A stretch of 64,000 nt of DNA from Micromonospora sp. WMMD1128 (GTDB lineage: Bacteria; Actinomycetota; Actinomycetes; Mycobacteriales; Micromonosporaceae). The DNA lies in NCBI RefSeq assembly GCF_027497235.1, contig NZ_CP114902.1:5296001-5360000 (forward strand). The letters run 5' to 3'. Position numbers and translations under genes: made by a program. How positions within the stretch are numbered: the first letter of the stretch is position 1; the number at the start of each line of letters is the position of its first letter. Shown here piece after piece: positions 8,209 through 16,081 of this stretch. The notes under the pieces were generated by a model. The model did not search any database. It saw nothing but the letters and a program-made list of their open reading frames with translations, and had not been told where the DNA came from.

Positions 8209-9003
8209 CTAGCCCTCGAAGCCCAGCCGCGCGGAGAGTTCCCCGGTCTCGACCAGCAGCGGCTTGGCGAGCTCGTCGATCCGGCCGCGGATCCGCTCGA
8301 CCGGGCCGCACACGCTGATCACCGCCACCGGCTTGCCCTCGTGGTCGAGCACCGGCGCGGCGAGGGAGCCGGCGCCGGCCTGCCGCTCGCCGAACGACAC
8401 CGCGTAACCCCGCTCGCGGATCAGGCGCAACTCGTCCCGGAGGTGACTGGCGTCGATGAGCGTGTGGTCGGTGAGCGCGGGCAGCGGACCGGAGGTCAGG
8501 TACGCCTCGCGCTCCGCCTGCGGGAGATAGGCGAGGAACACCTTGGAGGAACTCCCCGCGTGCAACGGAAACGCCTCGCCGATCTGGACCTCCATCTTCA
8601 CGTCCCGCGCCGGCGTCACCTGGTCGAGGTAGACACGCAGGTCACGGACCCGGATGGAAAGGGTCGAGGTCTCCTTCGTCTGCTCACTGAGACGGCGCAT
8701 CGGCTCGCGGGCGAGCTGGCGCACGTCGACACGATCGAGGAAGGCACGGCCGAGGGCCAGCGCGGCCGGACCGAGCACGTACCGCCGGCTCCCCTCGTCG
8801 ACGGTGACGAGCCGCCGGCCGCAGAGCGTGGTCAGGATCCGGTGCACCACGGCCTTGGAGACGCCGAGTTCGCGGCCGATCTCCGAGACGCCGAGGTTCG
8901 TCACGCCGGAGCGGGAGAACAGCAGCAGCACGTCGAGCGCCCGTTCCAGGCCGTTGACGGTACGCCCGTCAGGTCCGGCCTCGGTCCGCTGGTCGATCGT
9001 CAA
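8209..9003 (-). CDS. IclR-family transcriptional regulator
   Basis: A 264-residue IclR-type regulator. The N-terminal winged helix-turn-helix spans about residues 16-75 (LGVSEIGRELGVSKAVVHRI is the recognition unit). The C-terminal effector-binding domain contains HAGSSSKVFLAYLP and the closing GYAVSFGERQAGAGSLAAPV and AVISVCGPVERI segments. The start is a TTG at 9003 with GGAG seven bases upstream; no better ATG or GTG fits. It is convergent with the transporter gene across a 152-bp gap with no clear terminator. IclR proteins usually repress or activate an adjacent catabolic operon in response to a small acid, so it is the likely regulator of 1-8.1 kb. A near-perfect palindrome just upstream suggests autoregulation. 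Confidence 0.9.
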   Translation of the reverse strand: MTIDQRTEAGPDGRTVNGLERALDVLLLFSRSGVTNLGVSEIGRELGVSKAVVHRILTTLCGRRLVTVDEGSRRYVLGPAALALGRAFLDRVDVRQLAREPMRRLSEQTKETSTLSIRVRDLRVYLDQVTPARDVKMEVQIGEAFPLHAGSSSKVFLAYLPQAEREAYLTSGPLPALTDHTLIDASHLRDELRLIRERGYAVSFGERQAGAGSLAAPVLDHEGKPVAVISVCGPVERIRGRIDELAKPLLVETGELSARLGFEG

Positions 9004-9028
9004 CTCTTACTCCAGAGGTAGGCAGGGG

Positions 9029-9044
9029 ACATGTCCGGACACGT
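9029..9044. promoter_or_regulatory. 16-bp palindrome upstream of the IclR-type gene
   Basis: ACATGTCCGGACACGT is a palindrome except for one position pair and lies 26-41 bases upstream of the TTG start of the IclR-type gene, a typical place for an autoregulatory operator. It is unrelated in sequence to the CTGTTCCAC sites at 1.9-2.1 kb, so at most one of the two is likely the main IclR site. Confidence 0.4.
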
Positions 9045-9266
9045 ACCGGTAGCTGCGCAGCGCGCAACTCTATCACCCACCGGAACATCGTACCTCTCTC
9101 CGGCACGATGCCGAGCACCGCCGTGGACTGGTACGTAGCCTTCGAAGCCCTCGACTGCCGGGCGGCGCCGCCCCCGCCGTCGGGAGTCTCGGAGTCGTGC
9201 CTGTACGGGAGCATAGGAGATGTGTGAACGGTAGCCTTCGGGATGCTTCTACGGTAGCGTTACGCC

Positions 9267-10541
9267 ATGCTGTCATATCAGCTACGGGCCGTCGATCAAG
9301 AGCTGGATGAGCTGCTCGGCGGTTTGCCTGCCATCAGTCTCGAGGGGCCGAAGGGCGTCGGGAAGACCGCGACGGCCCAGCGTCGCGCCGCCACCGTCTT
9401 CGCCATGGACGACGCGACACAGCGGGAACTGCTCACCGCCGATCCGCAGCGCCTCGACCGAGCCCTGGCGCCGGTCCTCATCGACGAGTGGCAGCGCGAA
9501 CCGGCGGTCTGGGACTTTGTGCGGCGCAGCGTCGACCGTAACCCCGCACCGGCCCGGTTCCTGTTGACCGGCAGCGCCACCCCGACCTCCGCGCCGACAC
9601 ATTCCGGAGCCGGGCGCATCGTCCAGCTCCGGATGCGACCGATGAGCCTTGCCGAGCGGGCCCTGGTCGAGCCGACGGTCAGCCTTCGGGAGTTGCTTAC
9701 CGGACGGCGGCTGGCCGTGAGCGGGGGCACTGCGCTGAGCCTGGTCGACTACGCCGAGGAGATCGCGCGATCCGGATTCCCCGCCATCCGTCAACTGCCA
9801 CCACGCGCTCGCAGGGCACAGCTCGACGGCTACCTGAACCGTATCGTCGAACGAGACTTCCCCGAGCAAGGCCATCTGGTACGCCGCCCCGGCACCCTGC
9901 GCGGGTGGCTGGCCGCGTACGCCGCCGCGACGGCAACCACCAGTTCCTACAACGCCATCCTGGACGCGGCCACCCCGGGCGAGACCAACAAGCCCGCCAA
10001 GACGACAACGACCGTGTACCGCGACGTGCTGTCGCAACTGTGGCTGCTCGATCCCGTGCCCGGTTGGCTGCCCAGCCGCAGCGCCTTCAGCAGACTCGGC
10101 GCCGCACCGAAACACCACCTCGCCGACCCGGCCCTCGCCGCCCGACTCCTCGGTGTGGACGTACCCGCCCTGCTCGACGATTCAGCGCCGGACACGCCCG
10201 TCCGCCGGCCCGGTCCCCTGCTGGGCGCCTTGTTCGAGTCGCTGGTGACGCTGAGCGTGCGGGTCTACGCGCAGGCAGCTGAAGCCACGGTTCATCACCT
10301 ACGCACCTGGGACAGCCGGCATGAGGTGGACCTCATCATCCAGCGCGCGGATCAACGAATCGTGGCGCTCGAGGTCAAGCTGTCTCCGTCGGTGAGCGAC
10401 GACGACGTCCGTCACCTCACCTGGCTGCGTGGACAACTCGGCGACGATCTACTCGATGCGGCGGTCATCACCACCGGGCCTGAGGCGTACCGCCGCGCTG
10501 ACGGAATCGCGGTGATCCCGCTCTGCTTGCTCGAACCCTGA
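9267..10541 (+). CDS. AAA ATPase with DUF4143-type C-terminal domain
   Basis: A 424-residue protein of the common AAA_14/DUF4143 class of single-gene ATPases found beside mobile and defence regions. Walker A is GPKGVGKTA near residues 27-35; the Walker B-like strand VLIDEWQ is near residue 70; the sensor strand FLLTGSATP is near residue 98. The middle is a helical wHTH-like region (YLNRIVERDFPEQG). The C-terminus has a nuclease-like fold pattern HEVDLII followed by VALEVKLS, resembling PD-(D/E)XK. No function is firmly known for the class; toxin-antitoxin-like or defence roles have been suggested. It stands alone, about 110 bp before the island boundary at 10653, outside the direct repeats. 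The ATG at 9267 has only weak ribosome-binding signal. Confidence 0.85.
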   Translation: MLSYQLRAVDQELDELLGGLPAISLEGPKGVGKTATAQRRAATVFAMDDATQRELLTADPQRLDRALAPVLIDEWQREPAVWDFVRRSVDRNPAPARFLLTGSATPTSAPTHSGAGRIVQLRMRPMSLAERALVEPTVSLRELLTGRRLAVSGGTALSLVDYAEEIARSGFPAIRQLPPRARRAQLDGYLNRIVERDFPEQGHLVRRPGTLRGWLAAYAAATATTSSYNAILDAATPGETNKPAKTTTTVYRDVLSQLWLLDPVPGWLPSRSAFSRLGAAPKHHLADPALAARLLGVDVPALLDDSAPDTPVRRPGPLLGALFESLVTLSVRVYAQAAEATVHHLRTWDSRHEVDLIIQRADQRIVALEVKLSPSVSDDDVRHLTWLRGQLGDDLLDAAVITTGPEAYRRADGIAVIPLCLLEP

Positions 10542-10606
10542 CAACCGGCGCGAAGTGCAGTGTCGGGCGCTGGGTGACCACGGCCGTGACCACGAGATCA
10601 CAAGAA

Positions 10607-10635
10607 ACAGGCACCAGTCACTGACTGATGCCTGT
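10607..10635 (+). terminator. Hairpin after the AAA ATPase gene
   Basis: ACAGGCA (10607-10613) and AGTC (10616-10619) pair with GACT (10623-10626) and TGCCTGT (10629-10635) around a 3-nt loop. It lies 66 bp after the ATPase stop and 18 bp before the attachment repeat, so it is either the ATPase terminator or part of the recombination site. Confidence 0.4.
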
Positions 10636-10652
10636 CACCTGCATAAACGCGA

Positions 10653-10698
10653 GGTGGAGCCGAGGGGACTCGAACCCCTGACCCCCACACTGCCAGTG
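10653..10698. repeat. Left attachment repeat (tRNA-Ala 3' fragment)
   Basis: This 46-bp copy matches 19604-19649 exactly. It covers tRNA-Ala from the discriminator base through the T arm and variable region into the anticodon stem, then diverges. It cannot fold into a tRNA and is the remnant end of the integration event. Confidence 0.85.
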
Positions 10699-10851
10699 AA
10701 CCAGCCGGGCTGCCGGAGGGCGCCGGACAGTGCCAGCCCGTGCCAGGGATGCAGGTCAGGGGCCAGGCAATCGGCCGGGCCATGCCAACCGATACCGGGT
10801 CTTCCCGAACCGTCCGTGAGACGGTTGTGAGATATCACGACGCTCCACTTT

Positions 10852-10888
10852 GGGAGAGGCGTTGGAGTTCAAGACCAGCGCCTCTCCC
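10852..10888 (-). terminator. Hairpin downstream of the 813-residue island gene
   Basis: GGGAGAGGCG at 10852-10861 pairs perfectly with CGCCTCTCCC at 10879-10888 around a 17-nt loop. It lies 112 bp past the stop of the leftward gene ending at 11001 and could end its transcript. The rest of 10699-11000 shows no gene. Confidence 0.4.
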
Positions 10889-11000
10889 TCCACCGGTGAT
10901 GCAGATCACGGATTGCCCTCTAGATCATCGACACCGTGGGGTTTCTTCCTTGGGTCACTGTCGCTGCTGGTAGCACTCATGAGCCAAGCCCCGGCGTAAA

Positions 11001-13442
11001 TCATGACAAGTCGCGAGTCAGTAGCTGTTCGCTCACCCAGTCCTGCGGTGCGGTGAGTTCGTCGCAGGCCAGCATGTCGAGAAACTGCTCCTGTCCGGTT
11101 CTCTCCGCCTCCTCGTCCTGCGGCGACCACCCGAACGGGTTGTCGTTCAGCATGAATATCGCGTGCTTCGCGTGGAGTTGGTCGTCGGTGAGGAGCAGCC
11201 GGGGGCGGTCCGGAAGCTCACGTGCGAACCGTTGGAGTTCGGGGCAGTCGCGGGCCGGCTGGGTGACCGCGACGATGTCGTACGGTGCCCGAAGTGCTTC
11301 CGACAAGGCGTCCAGCGATTCAGCCATATGCTGGTCTGCTCCCGCGATACGGCGCTTCACCTCGACGGGTACGAGGCTCCCGTCGGCGAACAGTAGGACG
11401 ACATCGGCTTCCCCGATGTTCCTGTCGCCGTCGAAAAAGTTGACCCCGGGATGCGCTCCGACGAGGCCGTGTCGCTCGAAGAGCTGATCCAGCCACCGCA
11501 AGGCGAGGAGGTGTCCCAGGCTGTCCGTTTCCAGGACGCGCCGCAGGGCTTCTCCGATGCGGTAGGTGAACTTGAGGAGTTCCGGCTCGTAGGGCTGCAC
11601 AATCGAGCGTCCACAGCCGGGGCAGGCTACCGGTGGTGGGACCGAGGCCATCGGCAGCCAGGACTTGGCCTTGCACTCAGGGCAGCCCACCGTTGCCCCA
11701 CGAACGAGCAGATGGTGCCGCTCTGCCCACGCAACCCAGTTGACGGTCGCTTGCCTCCTGCGGAACACCTTGAGGAATTCGCTGAACGGCAGGGCGCGTC
11801 CCTCACCCGGAGGAGCGACCGCCGGGTCATCGCGCCCCAGGCGTACGGCGGCTGCCTCGATCTCCTCTTCGGCAACGCCCAGTGCTCGAAGTTCTCGATG
11901 CGCGCGCGTCCAGCGGTCCTTCCACCAGGCCATGCCGCTGCGCTCGGCGAGCTTGTACAGCAACTCGATCAGCGGGCGGTGCGTCAGGTATCGAATGCCC
12001 TCCACGCTTCCGATCGCGCGGATCAATGTTTCTGCCGCCACCCCTGGCTCGGACGGCTCGACGCGAAGCCCCCGGCTCTGCGCGACTGCGGCAAGGCTGG
12101 TCCACGTGGAGGGCCAGCGAACCGCCGCCGTTTCCAAGCGCTCAACCGATGGCACGTCGACTTGCGCGGACCCCGCCTGGAACCGTGGGCCGAACTCGGC
12201 ACCGCGCATCGTAGGGTCGGAGGGAAGCAGGTGACGGCGGACTCTCACGTCGACAACCAGCTCGGGCGGGCGCCAGAAATTGCGAAAAGGTCGCAGGAAC
12301 TCACGGTCCGCGTCGGAGAGGACCGCGATCTGTGTCTGTCCCTCCGACCATTGCGCGATGTCGTTACGGGACCTTCCCGGCGGAGGTCCGAAGGTCAGAA
12401 TGTCCTCGTAGGCGACCACGCGCATACCGGCGGCGGCTGCCACGTCGGCAAATTGACCGGGAGCAACCGACGCGCTCGTCATGTAGCACCGCCCACCACC
12501 GAGCCCGAATGCGCTTACCCGCCCCGGCTCTCGCAGCTCTCGCAACGCCTGCTCGTTGACCGCTGCCAAGGGCAGCCCGATGGGCAACACTCGACGGTCG
12601 CCGTGCGCGGCGCGCAGGTTCCACAGCAACGCAAGATCCTCGACCGAACCGGGGCTCACCACGACGATGATGTTCGGGCCGGCGGCGCGACGCAGGACGT
12701 GAGGCTCTGGTAGCGGGCTCGCCCCTCTGCCCATGTAACCCGTGTCGAGTACCGACCCCGCGGCTAAGCCGATCTTGCTCACCATTCGTGGCGACATCGG
12801 CTCCTGGGCTTCAAGCCGCTGCAAAAGGTCGTCAAGCGAGCCCACAGCCGGCTGACGTTCGACCGGCATGACCTGCTCAAACCGTACGTCCACGCGCGTC
12901 ATAGGTCGATCCATGAGGGTGGGGTCGGGCACCTCCGGCAGGACACCGAGAGTGGCGGCGTAGATCAACTCCCAGGGATCGCCGACCTCCAACACGGGCA
13001 CGTGAACGGGACGCCACTGATCGCGAGGCGTGGCGTCGGCGATCACCATGACCGGGAAGTCCCACGGCCTGCTCTTCCTGACCCGGTACGGAAGCTCGGC
13101 GTCCACCTCCTGGAGGCCGCCCACCTGGTCAACCTGCTCGACCTCCAGAAGGTGGACGTACGGAGACGGCACCTTACCGCCGACGATAGGCAGTATCGGT
13201 TGACCACCACCTCCCCACGTCTGACAAAGCCAGCTAATCTCCTCCCGGAGTCGATCGGGCTGCCCGGCTTCAACAGGCCGCGCAGCGCGCTCCGGCCGCA
13301 GTCTCATTGTGATCTCGTGCGTACCGGAGAGGAGATCACTGTCAAGCAGTCCACGCATAGGCATCGAATCGTAGCCACAGCGCACAAGGTCCAGTCCAAC
13401 ACCCGGCCAGACCGCCGTTGCCGGAACCAAGGTGAGAGGCAC
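11001..13442 (-). CDS. Large island protein with zinc ribbon and C-terminal PD-(D/E)XK-like nuclease
   Basis: An 813-residue protein that I do not recognise as a named family. Two CxxC pairs, CPECKAK near residue 587 and CPGCGRS near residue 608, form a probable zinc ribbon. From about residue 675 the order IGEADVVLLFADGSLVPVEVKRR-like (acidic residue, Asp, hydrophobic strand, Glu-Val-Lys at about 695) matches the core of a PD-(D/E)XK nuclease. The N-terminal two thirds show alternating strands and helices, including NIIVVVSPGSVEDLALLW near residue 260, but no motif I can name. The GTG start at 13442 has a poor ribosome-binding site; internal ATGs near residue 27 are alternatives. It is transcribed away from the other island genes. 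A role as nuclease effector in antiviral defence is inference from fold and context. Confidence 0.7.
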   Translation of the reverse strand: MPLTLVPATAVWPGVGLDLVRCGYDSMPMRGLLDSDLLSGTHEITMRLRPERAARPVEAGQPDRLREEISWLCQTWGGGGQPILPIVGGKVPSPYVHLLEVEQVDQVGGLQEVDAELPYRVRKSRPWDFPVMVIADATPRDQWRPVHVPVLEVGDPWELIYAATLGVLPEVPDPTLMDRPMTRVDVRFEQVMPVERQPAVGSLDDLLQRLEAQEPMSPRMVSKIGLAAGSVLDTGYMGRGASPLPEPHVLRRAAGPNIIVVVSPGSVEDLALLWNLRAAHGDRRVLPIGLPLAAVNEQALRELREPGRVSAFGLGGGRCYMTSASVAPGQFADVAAAAGMRVVAYEDILTFGPPPGRSRNDIAQWSEGQTQIAVLSDADREFLRPFRNFWRPPELVVDVRVRRHLLPSDPTMRGAEFGPRFQAGSAQVDVPSVERLETAAVRWPSTWTSLAAVAQSRGLRVEPSEPGVAAETLIRAIGSVEGIRYLTHRPLIELLYKLAERSGMAWWKDRWTRAHRELRALGVAEEEIEAAAVRLGRDDPAVAPPGEGRALPFSEFLKVFRRRQATVNWVAWAERHHLLVRGATVGCPECKAKSWLPMASVPPPVACPGCGRSIVQPYEPELLKFTYRIGEALRRVLETDSLGHLLALRWLDQLFERHGLVGAHPGVNFFDGDRNIGEADVVLLFADGSLVPVEVKRRIAGADQHMAESLDALSEALRAPYDIVAVTQPARDCPELQRFARELPDRPRLLLTDDQLHAKHAIFMLNDNPFGWSPQDEEAERTGQEQFLDMLACDELTAPQDWVSEQLLTRDLS

Positions 13443-14087
13443 CTGGCGCCGTTCACGGGTGGGACTGCCGGCTGGCCAAACCGACGAAGCCGGATGACTA
13501 CATCACCACCCTGCACACCTACGCCGTGGCGCTTGACGGGTTATTCGGGCGTTCTGGACTGGCTGCTGCTGCACGCAGATCACCCGCGACTACGGCACAC
13601 TGCCGGACAGCTTTGAACTCATGATCCACATCGGGGTGATCGACAACTTCAGCACGACCAAATCCGTGATCTGTTGGAGAGCGAGCGGACCGTCGAGCGA
13701 TTCGCCGCGATCGAGCACAAGCGGTGGGCGCACAGCCAGCAGCGCTACGGACAACGGCCAGCGCGAGCGCGAGACGACATTCCTGGTCATCCCGCCGGGC
13801 TGGCAGCGCGCTGAGAGGCCCAGATCGAGACGCTGTGCGCGAGCCGTCCGAGCAGGGGAAGGACAGCGACCGCGAGCAGGTGCGCACTCGACGCGCTGAC
13901 TCGATGAGGCGCCGTCTCACGACCCACCCGCGTCCAAGCCCGACGGCAAGCCCTCAACGGACCCGTTCCCGTGTGCGGCAGGATGAGCGTACGCCTGTGG
14001 GCGATTCAGGCCGAGATCACCGGCCACCGGGGGCAGATCTCGCACGTCCAGCGCGGCTACGACGCACGGACCACCGAAGGAGATGCG
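13443..14087. other. Gene-poor centre of the island
   Basis: This 645-bp gap separates the leftward 813-residue gene from the rightward HEPN/nuclease/methylase operon. It holds fragments of a broken gene (next entry) and must contain the promoter for both directions. Short frames exist on both strands, but none has conserved sequence or a good start. Confidence 0.5.
13585..13890 (+). pseudogene. Frameshifted remnant of a small helical protein gene
   Basis: Three consecutive pieces in three different frames look like one former protein. They are YGTLPDSFELMIHIGVIDNF ending near 13665 in frame 1, then LLESERTVERFAAIEHKRWAH from about 13668 in frame 3 up to a TGA near 13814, then EPSEQGKDSDREQVR from 13841 in frame 2. 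The EH.RWAH and SDREQVR motifs recall short phage- and island-encoded hypothetical proteins; that recollection is unverified. At least two frameshifts and one stop mark it as decayed. Confidence 0.4.
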
Positions 14088-15209
14088 GTGAACGACGAGA
14101 CCATGGAGAAGCCTGCCGGCGACAGTGATGAGAGCGAGAAGCGCATCGAGCTCACTCCGGAGCAGACGGAAGCCCTTCGCAGTTCCATGGCGAGCATCCA
14201 GCAGTCGCTGAACTCCCAGTTCAAGCTGCCGGCGTTCACTCTCCCCGAGTCAGCGTTCAAGAACATCATCGCGATCTCCGGCATCGTCCAAGCCCAGCGT
14301 GCCTTGGTGGCCGACGCGATCAAGCCGATGCTCGACGCGCAGGCGGCGTGGAAGAAGGAGATCTCGGGCAGCATCGCCAGCGACGTATTCAAAACCACCG
14401 TACTAGCCCAGTCGAACCTCGGCAGGATCGCCGAGCAGCTCACCAAGAACCTCGACCTGGGCGGTATCGCGGATTCGCTGACGGCCGTGTCCAGGATCAC
14501 CTCGACGTTCGCCGAGCAGCAGTCCGCCCTGTTCAAGAACCTCGGGCCGGCGATCGCGGCCATGCGGGTCAGCTTCTACCCGCCGAACCTGCGCGCGATC
14601 GAAGGTCTGAAGTTCGCGGATGTGGAGGTGGTCGTCATGGTGGAGGGCATCCCGCTGTACGGCCTGCCGCGCACGGCCACCGCCGTCGCACTGATCCGGG
14701 CCGGCGGGGCGAGCGAGCGCCGGCGGATTCTCGGCGGTCGGTGGCGGACTATCTCGGCCGACTGCCGCACGGTCGTCCTGGGCTGCGCGTCGGGAGCGGT
14801 TGCCCCGTACGTCCCCTTCGCCGTGGCTGCGCTCGACGCCCTGGACGCCGGCCACACGGCAGCGGCACAGGCGCTTGCCGGCTCCCTCGTCGACGCCATC
14901 GTCACCGCGTACTTCGGGAAGGATCGCCACAGGTACACGCCCGACCGGAACGGCAAGCGCACGAAGGATGCCTACGACGAGTTCAACATTCGGCAGTTTG
15001 TCGCGTTCGCCCCCATGTGGCAGGCATACCAGCAGTTCTTCGTCGCCAACGGCGACAAGGTGCCTGCAACGTTCAGCCGCAACGCCACCGCGCACACGGT
15101 CAGCCCGCGCCAGTTCAACCGGCGCAACGCGGTTCAGGGCCTCATGCTCGCCTGCAGCCTGCTGTACCGCCTAGACGAGGAGGCCGCGTCGCTCGAGGCG
15201 GAAGCGTGA
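14088..15209 (+). CDS. Putative HEPN-domain protein of the island operon
   Basis: A 373-residue protein, first gene of a three-gene operon with a nuclease and a DNA methyltransferase. The C-terminal region contains FSRNATAHTVSPRQFNRRN. R-N-A-T-A-H near residues 331-336 fits the R-x4-6-H motif of HEPN ribonucleases, followed by a long hydrophobic helix as in Abi-type HEPN proteins. The N-terminal third is helical and Gln/Ala/Leu-rich, possibly coiled coil (residues 20-150). The middle has two hydrophobic segments (VEVVVMVEGIPLYG and PYVPFAVAALDAL). The GTG at 14088 is chosen because AAGGAG lies eight bases upstream. HEPN proteins linked to restriction-modification usually act as RNA-cleaving abortive-infection effectors; here that role is inferred from one motif and context. 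Confidence 0.6.
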   Translation: MNDETMEKPAGDSDESEKRIELTPEQTEALRSSMASIQQSLNSQFKLPAFTLPESAFKNIIAISGIVQAQRALVADAIKPMLDAQAAWKKEISGSIASDVFKTTVLAQSNLGRIAEQLTKNLDLGGIADSLTAVSRITSTFAEQQSALFKNLGPAIAAMRVSFYPPNLRAIEGLKFADVEVVVMVEGIPLYGLPRTATAVALIRAGGASERRRILGGRWRTISADCRTVVLGCASGAVAPYVPFAVAALDALDAGHTAAAQALAGSLVDAIVTAYFGKDRHRYTPDRNGKRTKDAYDEFNIRQFVAFAPMWQAYQQFFVANGDKVPATFSRNATAHTVSPRQFNRRNAVQGLMLACSLLYRLDEEAASLEAEA

Positions 15210-15275
15210 CACGACGATCGCCGGCGACGGGCCCTCCCCCGTACTGTCGGATGCTGTCGGTAGCCTGAGAACCAT

Positions 15276-15291
15276 TGCTCGTCTACGAGCA
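15276..15291. promoter_or_regulatory. Small inverted repeat before the endonuclease gene
   Basis: TGCTCG (15276-15281) and CGAGCA (15286-15291) flank a 4-nt loop, 29 bp upstream of the endonuclease start. Just before it the heptamer CTGTCGG occurs twice (within 15244-15260). Together they could be an operator controlling restriction and modification; the evidence is weak. Confidence 0.3.
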
Positions 15292-15319
15292 TGACAGCAA
15301 GTCGAAGCAGAGGGTGACA

Positions 15320-16081
15320 GTGACCGCAGTCGAGCAGGTGTTCTTGGAGTGCGAGCGGGCCCGAGCTGACGGTGACTTGATCAAGCGGGTCTCGGCCAGT
15401 GACAAGGAGTACCACTTCCAGAACTGGGTACAGGCCCGCATCGAAGCCTGCACGCTGAACTACGACGAGCCGGGACGAAACACGTACCCGGACTTCCGAC
15501 TGGTCGACCACCCGGAGGGCTACGAGGTCAAGGGCCTGGAGTTCCCGGGCCGTGAGGCCGACTACGACTCCAACTCGCAGGTGCCGACGGGCAAGCACAA
15601 CGGCCGCGAGGTCTTCTACGTGTTCGGCCGCTACCCGAAGTCTGAACGCGGTGTCGATGAGTACCCGGTGGTCGACCTGGTGGTCTGCCACGGCAGCCTC
15701 CTTAACGCCGACCACGAGTACGTTCACAAGAACAAGTCGTTCCGCGGCTTCGGCTCCTACGGCGACATCCTCGTCCGCGACCGCAAGATGTACGTCGTGC
15801 CGACCCCCTTCGCTCTCGCCTCGGGCACCGCCGGGCTCGCCACGCTCATCCTCCCGGCCAACTACGCGATCCAGTCCGACCAGCTCGTCCACGTTGGCGA
15901 CCTCGACCGCGTTGAGGTCGACGAGGTGCTCGTGTCCTACGAGTTCAACATGCAGACCAACGAGATGGTCACGCACAAGGAGCCGAACCCGAACGCCGGC
16001 ACGGTCCATCGGTTCCGCGCCTACCGATCACGCGGCGCGGGTGACTCCAAGAAGGTCACGCTGAACGGATCCCGCTCGTGA
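15320..16081 (+). CDS. PD-(D/E)XK-type restriction endonuclease-like protein
   Basis: A 253-residue protein with a clear nuclease core: YPDFRLVDHPEGYEVKGLE at about residues 54-72 gives P-D-(x)10-E-x-K, the catalytic signature of many type II restriction enzymes. Upstream, KEYHFQNWVQARIEACTL resembles the helix before the active site in that fold. Downstream VFYVFGRYP and YPVVDLVVCHGSLL would be core strands. The GTG at 15320 is preferred because GAGGG stands five bases upstream; a TTG at 15275 extends the frame by 15 residues. Its stop overlaps the methyltransferase start by four bases (GTGA), so cutter and modifier are made together. Recognition specificity cannot be read. Confidence 0.72.
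   Translation: MTAVEQVFLECERARADGDLIKRVSASDKEYHFQNWVQARIEACTLNYDEPGRNTYPDFRLVDHPEGYEVKGLEFPGREADYDSNSQVPTGKHNGREVFYVFGRYPKSERGVDEYPVVDLVVCHGSLLNADHEYVHKNKSFRGFGSYGDILVRDRKMYVVPTPFALASGTAGLATLILPANYAIQSDQLVHVGDLDRVEVDEVLVSYEFNMQTNEMVTHKEPNPNAGTVHRFRAYRSRGAGDSKKVTLNGSRS

Noticed and set aside
10653..10698. Possible second tRNA-Ala gene
   Set aside because: Only the 3' half from the discriminator to the anticodon stem is present, so no cloverleaf can form.
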